Shown here: positions 1 through 7,967 of the stretch, piece by piece
Layout of the letters: every line of letters begins with the position of its first letter
How positions within the stretch are numbered: position 1 is the stretch's first letter
Origin: Viridibacillus soli
GTDB taxonomy: Bacteria; Bacillota; Bacilli; Bacillales_A; Planococcaceae
NCBI RefSeq assembly: GCF_016612995.1
Contig: NZ_JAEOAH010000005.1
Span: forward strand, 1 to 64,000
DNA length: 64,000 nucleotides
Direction: 5' to 3'
The notes under the pieces: generated by a model
The model's input: the letters and a program-made list of their open reading frames with translations, nothing else
The model's database searches: none
What the model was told of the DNA's origin: nothing
Program-made: the position numbers and the translations under genes

Positions 1-26
1 GGTCAACCAGTAAAAACTGGTTAACC
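1..26. repeat. Inverted repeat at left edge
   Basis: An imperfect palindrome with arms of about 11 bases around an AAAA loop (core CCAGTAAAAACTGG). It could be half of a terminator belonging to a gene beyond the edge. No U-tract is visible on either side, so its role is unknown. Confidence 0.4.
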
Positions 27-74
27 TTATAATACGAAACACCCGTTAGCTTTATAGCAAATGATTACAACCCG

Positions 75-257
75 CTATTTCTCCCAAAGCTCGACCAGTC
101 GACCTTCAGAATCTTTAATCCAAATAAACTTTCCAAATTCACTAATCTCTTTTTTCTTTACAAAAGGTACACCAATATGTTCAAAATGCTTAATAGTCTC
201 ATTTAGATTATGTACTTGGAAATTCAACATACTTGTTGTTCTGTTAGAAAATAACTG
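75..257 (-). pseudogene. VOC/glyoxalase-family protein, C-terminal remnant
   Basis: The minus strand keeps about 60 codons that look like the C-terminal half of a vicinal-oxygen-chelate (glyoxalase/bleomycin-resistance) domain. It has HFEHIGVPF, then a strand with FGKFIWIKDSEGRLVELWEK, the usual ending with its metal-binding Glu, then a TAG stop. The reading frame runs into a TGA at 258-260, close to where IS3 transposase sequence begins, so the N-terminal half is missing. It probably was cut by the neighbouring insertion sequence. The plus-strand open frame over the same bases has no protein-like features. The family call is fairly secure; the substrate is unknown. Confidence 0.65.
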
Positions 258-269
258 TCATTCTCGGTA

Positions 270-927
270 AAGAAAGAACTAGGGAAATTAGAAACGAAAA
301 AAATTGTGTCTCGTCGTCGAATTGGACGGATTATGAACCAATTAGGTTTGATATCGAATTACACCGTGGCGCAATACAAACCGCATAAACAAACGTGTAA
401 TGAAGCATCAGTAAAGAATGAATTACAACGTCAGTTTAAACAACAAGAAGAAGTATTCGCGGTTATCGTGAGTGATTGAACTTACGTTCGTATATCGAAA
501 AGATGGCACTATATGTGTTTATTTGTCGATCTTTATAATCGTGAAATTATTGGCTACAGTGCAGGTGCAGATAAGACAGCAGAGCTAGTGTATCAAGCTT
601 TAGCAAGTATTAAAGGAAACTTGAACAACATTAAAATGTTTCATACAGACCGAGGAAAAGCGTTTGATAATAAGCGCATTTCAGAAGCACTTGAAACGTT
701 CGGGATCCAACGATCACTAAGCATGCAAGGGATGCCCCTATGATAACGCCGTAGCTAAAGCAATGTTTAAGGTATTTAAAACAGAATTCGCTAACGGAGC
801 GCACTTCTCCTCACTTGAACAGCTCGCTCTTGAACTAGATGATTACGTTCATTGGTTCAACAATATTCGAATTCACGGAACACTGGGCTATTTAACACCG
901 GTGGAATTCAAGCAGCAGTCCTTATAA
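270..927 (+). pseudogene. IS3-family transposase OrfB, truncated and broken
   Basis: This is a remnant of an IS3/IS150-type OrfB integrase. The plus strand reads SRRRIGRIMNQLGL...NYTVAQYKPHK, then the DDE core (FVDLYNREIIGYSAG, HTDRGKAFDN) and the typical C-terminus WFNNIRIHGTLGYLTPVEF. Lesions are visible: an in-frame TGA where the family has Leu in the S-D-L-T-Y motif (near 477), and a frameshift near 735-740 that splits GMPL from YDNAVAK. The N-terminal part and OrfA are absent. The element is therefore dead. The right terminal inverted repeat still follows the stop. Confidence 0.85.
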
Positions 928-931
928 TAGC

Positions 932-956
932 TGTCCAGTTTAGTGTTGACATTCCA
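932..956 (+). mobile_element. Right end (IR) of the IS3-family remnant
   Basis: The bases right after the transposase stop begin TGTCCAGTTTAGTGTTGACA, the typical outer end of IS3/IS150-group elements. No matching left inverted repeat is visible upstream, which agrees with the 5' truncation. Confidence 0.6.
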
Positions 957-1061
957 CTATTGAAACTGTAGTCGATTCTCTTTATGACGACATCTTACTT
1001 TTTCTTGAAATATTTCTTCACAGTCATGCTCTTTTAACTGCATAATTTAACACTGGATTAA

Positions 1062-1217
1062 CCTTTTGTATCAAATGACTATGCCTTACGATACACAGAT
1101 AATACATCTACCATTAGTCAAGCAGATGACATTCTAAAACCCAAAGAATTATTGGAGCCTGGGATATTAACACAAGGAGAGCTTGATATTAAGAATAAAC
1201 AAATATTAGAGATATAA
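1062..1217 (+). pseudogene. SHOCT-domain protein, C-terminal remnant
   Basis: The plus-strand frame ending in TAA at 1215-1217 reads ADDILKPKELLEPGILTQ followed by GELDIKNKQILEI. This matches the short SHOCT (short C-terminal) domain, which sits at the end of many PH-like or membrane proteins and has a conserved L(L)..GI(L)T..E(F).KK..L pattern. The frame is closed upstream by TAA at 1059-1061, and no start or N-terminal domain remains. It is a decayed gene tail next to the IS scar. From its end to 1375 I see nothing recognisable. Confidence 0.55.
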
Positions 1218-1375
1218 ACAATGCCCACTCACAACACGTATCGATTAATTCTAATCGAATACAAAACTCTCTACTGATTTTCTGATAGTCAATGGTCTCA
1301 GATTCAACTTATATTCTGCTTTCAATTTTAAATCATTCATGAGTGAATCCCTAGTAAGTTAGAGATCTACATTTA

Positions 1376-2464
1376 CTAACTTTTAATTCCTCGAAGCTTT
1401 GCAATTACTAATAATAACAATGGAAGTATAATTGCAAAGATTAATGAAAATGGTAACCAAGCTTCCTTATCGAATATATGTGAATCGACTATGTTAGGAT
1501 GTCCTATTTGTGATAGGGTAAATAAAATCATCCCCATTGGGAAGATAAGAGAACGATAATCTTTCATTTTAAGTACTTGAGATAACCCCAAAATAGATGC
1601 ATAAAAATACATGAATGTCTTTATAAAAATTGTAATAATCCACATAAAAGCCATTATTATTTCAATACGCTCAAGAATGTTTCCTATAGAAATGCGCATA
1701 GCTAGTGTATAGCTGGGATAAGCGTTTTGAGAAACGTTCGTTGCTCCTAAGACTGCTATCGCTAAAACAATCATTATAAATAATACAACTCCTCCAGCAA
1801 TTGTACCTATATAAAATCCTTTTGACGCTGATTTATGCACATTTATGGCACTCGGGAAAATCATTAACAGAACGACTTGTGGGAAAGAAAATACACTTAG
1901 AAAAAGTAATATGCTAAATATCAATGGTTTTGTTCTGGTTTCAAATATAGGTTGTATATTTTGTATATCGATTTGAGGAGATATGCAAATTACAAAGAAA
2001 ACAAATATAAGAACAAATAAAGGCACTAACAATTCAGTTGCACGAGCAAATGTCTCTATACCTAAATACATACTATAAATAATGACGAGCATAAACAAAA
2101 TGCCAAAAGCAGCAGCGGGTGTTTCAGGCATAATAGAATTCATAAAATTTTCTAGATAATAAAGTAGTTCACTTGCCCCAATAAAAGAAAAAAGAATAAA
2201 GGCAATAGAAGTGATTTTACCTACATATTTCCCCAAAACGCCTTCATTGATTTCCACAAAGGTCATTTTAGAATTAATATTCCCTACTCCTATAAACAAT
2301 TTCACGATTAATAAGCTAAGTATCACACCTAATAAAGCGGCTATCCAAGCATCTTGTTTTATTTCCTGTGAAATACTTGCAGGTATGATTAATATAGCTG
2401 TTCCTATAGAAAAAAGCATTACAATTATTGTGAATTGTCGAACACTAATAACTTGTTTTCCCAC
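1376..2464 (-). CDS. Spore germination permease, GerAB/GerB (endospore germination permease) family
   Basis: A 362-residue polytopic inner-membrane protein of the GerAB/ArcD/ProY subfamily of APC-type transporters, the B subunit of germinant receptors. About ten hydrophobic helices span its length, beginning with the family-like N-terminus ISVRQFTIIVMLFSIGTAIL. The start is a GTG behind GAGGC. In typical receptors gerA, gerB and gerC form a tricistronic operon. Here neither a GerA nor a GerC homologue is adjacent, so this is an orphan B subunit, expected to act in the spore inner membrane with receptors encoded elsewhere. The ligand cannot be read from sequence. Confidence 0.85.
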   Translation of the reverse strand: MGKQVISVRQFTIIVMLFSIGTAILIIPASISQEIKQDAWIAALLGVILSLLIVKLFIGVGNINSKMTFVEINEGVLGKYVGKITSIAFILFSFIGASELLYYLENFMNSIMPETPAAAFGILFMLVIIYSMYLGIETFARATELLVPLFVLIFVFFVICISPQIDIQNIQPIFETRTKPLIFSILLFLSVFSFPQVVLLMIFPSAINVHKSASKGFYIGTIAGGVVLFIMIVLAIAVLGATNVSQNAYPSYTLAMRISIGNILERIEIIMAFMWIITIFIKTFMYFYASILGLSQVLKMKDYRSLIFPMGMILFTLSQIGHPNIVDSHIFDKEAWLPFSLIFAIILPLLLLVIAKLRGIKS

Positions 2465-2819
2465 AGTTTTCTTGCCTCTTTTACTGATAAATTATTTTTA
2501 CTTATTGAAAGTGCTATCGAAAGTGCTTTCACTTTAAAGTTATCATTTTAAAACTACTAATTATTTTAAATCAAAATTATCCTATCGAATTTAGCCTTCG
2601 AATGGACTTTTATCTTAAGCAAGTATGTCCCCATTTACCATGTAGTTAAACAAAAAATTAAGTAGTGGATTGTAATAGTTGTTAATGACTGTTTTATATT
2701 ACATACATCCCTCTCTCCTTCTACCATCACCAACTATTGACATAGTTTTAATACTTCTCATCACACGTTTCACAGCTGTTTAAATAACAGGTTTAACCTA
2801 TTTCTTAATTTTTGCATAG
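2465..2819. other. Intergenic region with no recognised gene
   Basis: AT-rich sequence upstream of the gerB-type gene. A short direct repeat (AGTGCTATCGAAAGTGCTTT region, about 2508-2532) sits just before it. I see no ORF with a ribosome binding site, no RNA family and no clear promoter match. Confidence 0.4.
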
Positions 2820-2846
2820 AAAAAAAGCACCCGATTGAGTGCTCTT
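2820..2846 (-). terminator. Rho-independent terminator
   Basis: A hairpin with GAGCAC/GTGC arms is followed by a U-run on the minus strand. It closes the small gene that ends at 2871. Confidence 0.65.
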
Positions 2847-2870
2847 AGTAGTATTACTAAGTTAGAAGGA

Positions 2871-3077
2871 TTATCTTTCTATTAATTCAAAGCTAGAAAT
2901 ATAACGTGTGTTGATTGTGATTTTTTTAATACGTCCATTACCCATCTTATGGTCAAAATGTAACGTACGTTTTGCTGCAATCGTATCAACGAAATCATTC
3001 TCTACTTCTTCTAATGTCCCTTCAAGGAATGCTTCGATTTCTTTCCCACTATTCATTGAGATTTTCGCAAATATCAT
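2871..3077 (-). CDS. Small hypothetical protein (68 aa)
   Basis: An unrecognised 68-residue soluble protein starting MIFAKISMNSGKEIEAF. The ATG at 3077 is chosen because a strong GGAGGGGG-type ribosome binding site lies just upstream; a longer in-frame extension to 3137 would place that site inside the gene. No signal peptide or membrane segment is present. Residues alternate charged and hydrophobic in a way consistent with a small alpha/beta fold, and the C-terminus is INTRYISSFELIER. It has its own downstream terminator, so it is probably a real monocistronic gene. Function is unknown. Confidence 0.6.
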   Translation of the reverse strand: MIFAKISMNSGKEIEAFLEGTLEEVENDFVDTIAAKRTLHFDHKMGNGRIKKITINTRYISSFELIER

Positions 3078-3168
3078 ATATATTCCCCCTCCCTCCATTT
3101 CTATTATTCTACACAAATGAAGTGAAATATATGCCATTTATCTTACTGTTTTTAGTATCACAAATATT

Positions 3169-3546
3169 TTAATAGGCTACTTCCTGTAATGCTAAATGTT
3201 TTGCAACAAGTACTTGATATTTTTCTGATAAGCTTTCAATTGTACTTTTACTAACTTTCACAAGTAGTCCAAACAACCAAGCGTCCCTCCTACTTATTGT
3301 CGATAACCGTGCTCTGATGCCACTGGATTAAGCCAAAGAACCTCCTTCTTCGCTGTATGTCATGATGCGAAACGATTCATCATAGCCCCTCACAGAGTAT
3401 ACATCACTATTCCCTATAGAAGAGGCAAATTCAGTCGCATAATCGTCTTGTTTGCTCCATTCATCGATTGTTCCCTTTGTACGGACAAGTTTTTCTCCGC
3501 GTAATACCTTTACCTTTTGTTTTGCAATCTCGTCCAAACAGAACAA
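3169..3546 (-). pseudogene. Degraded gene remnant(s) of unknown family
   Basis: One minus-strand frame reads a protein-like stretch (DEIAKQKVKVLRGEKLVR, then GYDESFRIMTYSEEGGSLA), hits TAA at 3328-3330, and continues in the same frame through VSKSTIESLSEKYQVLVA to a final TAA at 3169. Codon choice and the mix of residues look like former coding sequence, but neither part has a usable start; the ATG at 3546 belongs to the abutting intron fragment. It could be one gene with a nonsense mutation, or two unrelated tails joined. I do not recognise the family. Confidence 0.4.
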
Positions 3547-3704
3547 CCTCGAATGTGAGTCGTGTACCTCGGACCAAGGTTTTGCCGCCAGCTTCCTTCA
3601 GATTCCGCGTCGCCATGGACACCCTTGCTCTTGGCTAGTGGTTCGCATATCCCAACGCCCACAGTGAACTTTCATCACCTAGTTGACGGACATGCCCGGC
3701 ACAC
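3546..3704 (-). mobile_element. Group II intron (IIC-type) 5' fragment
   Basis: Read on the minus strand from 3704, the sequence begins GTGTGCCGGGCATG, a GUGYG-type group II intron 5' end. It continues through AAGGGTGTCC and ATCTGAAGGAAGCTGG to GGTCCGAGGTACACGA, blocks I recall from domain I of bacterial group IIC introns. It starts immediately after the hairpin and T-run of the terminator at 3704-3738, the characteristic insertion context of IIC introns. No intron-encoded reverse transcriptase and no domain V or VI are present, so only the first 160 bases or so survive. It is non-functional for splicing. Confidence 0.7.
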
Positions 3705-3738
3705 AAAAAAAGCAATGAGGTTATGGACCTCATTGCTA
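3704..3738 (-). terminator. Rho-independent terminator, used as intron insertion site
   Basis: A 10-bp perfect stem (AGCAATGAGG/CCTCATTGCT) is followed by seven U on the minus strand. It ends the membrane-protein gene at 3752. The group II intron fragment begins right after the U-run. Confidence 0.85.
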
Positions 3739-3751
3739 ATTAATAGGAATT

Positions 3752-4171
3752 TCAAATATTCTGTTCTTCACAAGAATATTGTGACATACGAAGAGCGATT
3801 TTAAGCAGTGCTAAATCGACGAAAAAATAAACACTACCAACAATAAAACCTGCAATAGCACTGGTCATTGCATGAGATACCCATTCATCGCCTCGTGTTA
3901 AACAAATAAACGTTATCGGAAACACAATACAAGTTCCAAAAGCTAGATGCAATAAAAACGAATAACCTCTAACATTCATTTTACTCTCCGCTATTTTGTC
4001 CGCGATATATGAAGTTAAAAAGCCATATGTAAAAATAAGTGGTACTACATAAACTGTTAATGAAAATGCACTTTGAAGGAAATCTTCCCCTGGTTGCATG
4101 AATAATAAAGGTAATGCAAAAAACGCTATAATTGATGTCATAAAAGCACTTAATAATTTCCTTTCAGCCAT
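3752..4171 (-). CDS. Small multi-pass membrane protein, unknown function
   Basis: A 139-residue protein with four strongly hydrophobic segments (roughly residues 8-26, 36-56, 72-92 and 104-126). It has a lysine-rich N-terminus (MAERKLLSAF) and a short polar C-terminus. I do not recognise a family. It is flanked by its own terminator and a 200-base upstream gap, so it is likely monocistronic. The four-helix layout would fit a small transporter-accessory or stress membrane protein, but nothing in the sequence decides this. Confidence 0.6.
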   Translation of the reverse strand: MAERKLLSAFMTSIIAFFALPLLFMQPGEDFLQSAFSLTVYVVPLIFTYGFLTSYIADKIAESKMNVRGYSFLLHLAFGTCIVFPITFICLTRGDEWVSHAMTSAIAGFIVGSVYFFVDLALLKIALRMSQYSCEEQNI

Positions 4172-4345
4172 TAAAATGCATCCTCTCTTCTTGCGAAGTA
4201 TATAGCATTATAGATTATTTAATGAATAACACTTTGGAGTTGTTCATATCTAATTTCGCATTTTTCGAGAAATTACCCTACTTAATGTACCGAAAACCCT
4301 ATTTATTAACAGTATTATACAACCTTCTGCCTTTTTATTCAATAA

Positions 4346-4381
4346 TAAAAAGCTGATGTCTTTAATAAGACACCAGCTGAA
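4346..4381 (-). terminator. Terminator of ribU
   Basis: A hairpin with arms CAGCTGGTGTCTTA and AAGACATCAGCTT is followed by a U-run on the minus strand, just after the ribU stop. Confidence 0.75.
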
Positions 4382-4384
4382 AGT

Positions 4385-4966
4385 TTAATTTAAGAATTGC
4401 GTATGTTGCTTTTCAATCCATTTTTTCAGATTAGAAAACAATAGCAAGAAGATGATCATTACGATAATCCCTTTTAAAATATTAAATGGTAAAATACCGA
4501 GTACAATCATTTTCGTTAATGCTGTTCCCGTTGTAGCAGGTACATTTAAGAAATACGTGTACATTGGCAAGAATAAAACATAGTTTAGTAAACTCATACC
4601 TACTGCCATTGTTAGTGTTCCCAGGACTAGACCCATTTTCAAGCCTTTTTCATTTGAAAGTCTGCGATAAACGAAGTACACTGGCATGATGAATAAGACA
4701 CCTGTTGTAAAGTTTGCGATATGACCTACTGGCATACCTGTTGGGCTTCCTGAGAAGAGCCAGTCTAAAATATTCTTAAATAATTCGACTAAAATACCTG
4801 CGACAGGTCCCATTGTGATTGCTGCAATTAAAGCAGGTACATCACTGAAATCTACTTCCAAAAATGCCGGAAACGGCGGTAGCGGGAAGTTAAATAGCAT
4901 TAATACGAAAGAAATGCTGCTTAACATCCCAATTGCAATCATTTTTTGCAATTTTGTGTTCTTCAT
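4385..4966 (-). CDS. ribU: Riboflavin ECF transporter substrate-binding subunit RibU
   Basis: A 193-residue membrane protein of the energy-coupling factor S-component family. It binds riboflavin in the membrane and works with the shared EcfAA'T module, which is not in this window. It starts with the MKNTKLQKMIAIGMLSSISFVLM helix. The stretch FPAFLEVDFSDVPALIAAITMGP with following VELFKNIL is typical of RibU. Five to six helices follow. The strongest functional evidence is the FMN riboswitch plus intrinsic terminator in its leader, so uptake is shut off when FMN is plentiful. It is monocistronic. The position next to resDE matches ypaA/ribU of B. subtilis. Confidence 0.93.
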   Translation of the reverse strand: MKNTKLQKMIAIGMLSSISFVLMLFNFPLPPFPAFLEVDFSDVPALIAAITMGPVAGILVELFKNILDWLFSGSPTGMPVGHIANFTTGVLFIMPVYFVYRRLSNEKGLKMGLVLGTLTMAVGMSLLNYVLFLPMYTYFLNVPATTGTALTKMIVLGILPFNILKGIIVMIIFLLLFSNLKKWIEKQHTQFLN

Positions 4967-5028
4967 AATACTTTTCTCTCCTTTTGTCGATCCACTTCAA
5001 AAAGAGGAAAGGTGGTCGCAGCTATGCA

Positions 5029-5064
5029 AAAAAATACCCTTAAGTAGAAATACATACTTAAGGG
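5029..5064 (-). terminator. Attenuator terminator downstream of the FMN aptamer
   Basis: A perfect stem (CCCTTAAGTA/TACTTAAGGG) followed by UAUUUUUUU on the minus strand, between the FMN aptamer and the ribU start. It is the expression platform: FMN binding should favour this hairpin and stop transcription before ribU. Confidence 0.85.
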
Positions 5065-5126
5065 AGAATTTAGGCATAGTCAAATAAGCGTCTTATTGAT
5101 ACTCAAATTGAAAGACGACCGTACCT

Positions 5127-5260
5127 TCACCTTCTCCCATCCAGACTATACTGTCGGCTTTGGAATTGAACCAAATCCTGCCTTGCGGCTCGCGGGCTCA
5201 AGAGTATTACATTGTTCTCTATTACCGCCGATCGGGAATTTCACCCTGCCCCGAAGATGA
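5127..5260 (-). ncRNA. FMN riboswitch (RFN element)
   Basis: The minus strand carries the conserved RFN blocks in order: CTTCGGGGCAGGGTGAAATT, CCCGATCGGCGGTAAT, GAGCCCGCGAGCC, CAGGATTTGG, TTCCAAAGCCGACAGTATAG and TCTGGATGGGAGAAGG. These form the six-helix FMN aptamer. A terminator hairpin lies between it and ribU, which indicates transcription attenuation of a riboflavin transporter gene. Confidence 0.96.
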
Positions 5261-5297
5261 ACCATAATTTAATTATAATACACTATAACTATATGCA

Positions 5298-5343
5298 AAA
5301 AAAAACGAATTGTAAAGCCTTCTAGCTCACAATTCGTTTTTTG
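5298..5343 (-). terminator. Terminator after resE
   Basis: A stem of AACGAATTGT/ACAATTCGTT with A- and T-runs on both sides. It closes the resDE transcript and could work in either direction. Confidence 0.8.
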
Positions 5344-5357
5344 TCTATATTTACCTA

Positions 5358-7139
5358 TTATATTTTTTCAATTGGCAAGTAGAATGTGAAAGTCGTGCCT
5401 TTGTCTACTTCGCTTTCAACCATGATTCTACCTTTATGTGCTTCGACGATATTTTTTGCAATAGCAAGACCTAGACCTGTACCACCTTTACCACGCGTTC
5501 TTGCTTTATCTGCTTTATAGAAGCGCTCAAATACATATGGCAAATCGTCTGTTGGAATACCTGCACCGTTGTCTTTTACTTGAATACATGCAAATGATAA
5601 CTGGCGATCAACGGTTACATGTACACTACCTTCTACTCGAGTATGGCGAATGGCATTATCGATTAAATTTGTTAAAACTTGCTCGATACGGTCTTCATCC
5701 ATTTCTAGTTGCAGTGTATCTTCAAATGTTGTATCAAATGTCAAGTGAACTTGTTTTTCCTTAGCGACTTGAACAAACTTTTGTGTAATTCGTTCAAACA
5801 CAGTTGTTATTGGCACCAATTCTTTATACAGTCGCATATGGCCTGATTCCATGCGAGCTAAATCGAGAAGATCTGTTACGAGACGACCCATTCGTTGCGA
5901 CTCGTCATAGATAATTTTAATCATTTCTTGACGTTCCTCTTCACTCGATACCACATTATCCATAATCGCTTCACTATAGCCTTGTAGCATCGCTATTGGC
6001 GTACGTAATTCATGTGAGACATTGGCTATAAAATCTGAACGCAGCTTATCTAGACGGTGCTCTTCCGTTTTATCACGTAATACAGCAACTGCACCGCGTA
6101 CAGAGTTTCCACTATACAATGGACTAATTGAAATCGCATAGTAGGAACGTTCGATTTCAAGTTCTACTTCAAGCTCTTCTTCTAAATCTAAAACATGATC
6201 AAGCATATGATAAATCTCGGCCGGAATCGGTTTGTCGCTATTAGCACTTTTATTAATGAACCATTTTTGTAATAATAACTCAGCTGGTGGATTGCTCACT
6301 AAAATCGTGCGATCGCGGTTAAACGTAATAACCGCATCTGTCATCGATGTCAAAATACTTGAGAGCTGCTCTTTTTCTTGATTGATGACTTCTAAATGGT
6401 GTTTTAATTGACGGCCCATTTGGTTGAAAGCTGTCGCCAATTGACCAATTTCGTCGTTTTGTAAAACTGGTACTTTCGTTTCGAACTTGCCTTTTGCTAA
6501 TTCAAACGCAGCTTCTCTCATTTTACGCAGTGGTGAAGTAATTCGTGTTGATAAGAAAAATGCGAAGAACGTTGTTAACATTAAGGCAATTGCCGCTGAT
6601 AGAAAGACAATTTTAGTCGTTTCCTTTGTCGTTCTATGTATGGCATCTGGGCTTTGATAAATAAATACAGCCCCATGTATTTGATTTTCAACATTTAATG
6701 GGAAAGCAAATACGATATATGATTCCATATGGTCTATTTGCGTAGTTGATGGTAGCATCATTTCTTTAACGATTGGTTCATTCGATGTAAAAACACTATC
6801 AAATGCTTTTTCATTAAGGATTTTTTGTTTAATTTCCTCTTGGTTTAGTCCTTCTTGCAAAGAATAAGAAACTTTCCCTGGCTGCTCAGCTATTAAAGCA
6901 TTCGTCTCTTCGCTTAAAATATCTGAAATAATGGCTTTCGTTGAATCAGCCGTATCATGATCATTTACAATACGCGCGATTGTTGAAGCTTCTTGGCGTA
7001 ATGAGGTTTCTGCTTGTTGAGAATGGTAATTCGATAAAAATTCGAGCATAAGAACAGTGAAAACAAACAAGACAAATGAAACGAGAAGCAATATGGTTAC
7101 CCATAGCTTCCCGACAACACTGTTCCACATTCTATTCAT
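5358..7139 (-). CDS. resE: Sensor histidine kinase ResE
   Basis: A 593-residue membrane-bound histidine kinase that phosphorylates ResD during oxygen limitation or nitric-oxide stress. In order: a membrane helix at about 12-33, an extracytoplasmic sensor region to about 175, a second helix at about 178-197, HAMP (about 198-250), a PAS-like region (about 255-360), and the HisKA H-box FIANVSHELRTP with His376. The HATPase domain follows, with LTNLIDNAIRHT, DNGAGIP and GTGLGLAIAK. The start overlaps the end of resD by 8 bases, so the two are translationally coupled. Length and context match B. subtilis ResE. The sigX-rsiX pair that follows resE in B. subtilis is absent. Confidence 0.95.
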   Translation of the reverse strand: MNRMWNSVVGKLWVTILLLVSFVLFVFTVLMLEFLSNYHSQQAETSLRQEASTIARIVNDHDTADSTKAIISDILSEETNALIAEQPGKVSYSLQEGLNQEEIKQKILNEKAFDSVFTSNEPIVKEMMLPSTTQIDHMESYIVFAFPLNVENQIHGAVFIYQSPDAIHRTTKETTKIVFLSAAIALMLTTFFAFFLSTRITSPLRKMREAAFELAKGKFETKVPVLQNDEIGQLATAFNQMGRQLKHHLEVINQEKEQLSSILTSMTDAVITFNRDRTILVSNPPAELLLQKWFINKSANSDKPIPAEIYHMLDHVLDLEEELEVELEIERSYYAISISPLYSGNSVRGAVAVLRDKTEEHRLDKLRSDFIANVSHELRTPIAMLQGYSEAIMDNVVSSEEERQEMIKIIYDESQRMGRLVTDLLDLARMESGHMRLYKELVPITTVFERITQKFVQVAKEKQVHLTFDTTFEDTLQLEMDEDRIEQVLTNLIDNAIRHTRVEGSVHVTVDRQLSFACIQVKDNGAGIPTDDLPYVFERFYKADKARTRGKGGTGLGLAIAKNIVEAHKGRIMVESEVDKGTTFTFYLPIEKI

Positions 7140-7848
7140 TGATTACCTCAAATTTATATCCAACGCCCCAAACCGTTACAATCATTTTAGCTGCGTTTTC
7201 AGAAACTCGATTCAATTTTTCACGTAATCTTTTCACATGTGTATCAACTGTACGTAAATCACCGAAGAAATCATAATGCCACACTTCTTTTAGCAATTGT
7301 TCACGGTCAAATACTTTATCCGGTGATTTAGCTAAGAAGTATAAAAGTTCATATTCTTTCGGTGTTAAATTCACTTCAACACCATCTGCAGAAACACGGT
7401 GTGCGTCATGATCAATTGTTAAATGCGGGAACACGACTAAGTCCTTTGATGCAGAAGTTGTTGAAATTGGTGAGAATGCTGCTGAGCGACGTAATATGGC
7501 TTTGACACGTAGAACAACTTCACGTGGACTAAATGGTTTTACAATATAGTCATCTGCGCCAAGTTCGAAGCCTTGTACACGGTTGGCTTCTTCACCTTTT
7601 GCAGTTAATAACATAATTGGTGTTGTTTTTTTATCACGGATTTCTCCGCAAGCTTCAAGCCCATCTTTTTCTGGCATCATAATATCAAGTAAAATACAGT
7701 GATAGTCATTTGCTAACGCCTTTTCGACAGCTTCTTCTCCATTTTCAGCTTCTTCTACTTCATACCCTTCACGTTCTAGATACATTCTTAATAAACGACG
7801 GATACGATCCTCATCATCTACTACTAAAATTGAAATTTGTTCATTCAC
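7132..7848 (-). CDS. resD: Response regulator ResD
   Basis: A 238-residue OmpR/PhoB-type regulator of aerobic and anaerobic respiration genes. The receiver domain (1-120) shows the acidic pair DDED, the phosphoacceptor D55 in LLDIMMPEKDG, and the conserved T/K positions (LTAKGEE, DYIVKPF). The C-terminal winged helix (about 140-235) has LTPKEYELLYFLA and RTVDTHVKRLREK. I chose the GTG at 7848 because GGGAGGA lies about six bases upstream; the frame remains open to an ATG at 7869 that would contain this site. It forms an operon with resE. Confidence 0.95.
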   Translation of the reverse strand: MNEQISILVVDDEDRIRRLLRMYLEREGYEVEEAENGEEAVEKALANDYHCILLDIMMPEKDGLEACGEIRDKKTTPIMLLTAKGEEANRVQGFELGADDYIVKPFSPREVVLRVKAILRRSAAFSPISTTSASKDLVVFPHLTIDHDAHRVSADGVEVNLTPKEYELLYFLAKSPDKVFDREQLLKEVWHYDFFGDLRTVDTHVKRLREKLNRVSENAAKMIVTVWGVGYKFEVINE

Positions 7849-7907
7849 AGCTATTCCTCCCAAAACCATCTATATGTCTATTGTACAATTAGCCTAGCGA
7901 AATGAAA

Positions 7908-7943
7908 AGAAAAGCCTTTCCCTATAAAGGAAAAGGCTTTATC
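7908..7943 (-). terminator. Terminator between resC and resD
   Basis: A stem with AAAGCCTTTTCC and GGAAAGGCTTT arms, then a U-rich tail on the minus strand. It separates resABC from resDE, which implies a separate promoter for resDE, as in B. subtilis. Confidence 0.7.
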
Positions 7944-7967
7944 TTTGCTACAATCCTAAGCTGACTA

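Noticed and set aside
61-270. Plus-strand 69-codon open frame at the left edge
   Set aside because: The minus strand of the same bases encodes a recognisable VOC-family C-terminus; the plus frame has no ribosome binding site or protein-like features.
3452-3804. Two plus-strand open frames over the intron fragment
   Set aside because: They cross the intron remnant and a terminator hairpin and show no family resemblance.
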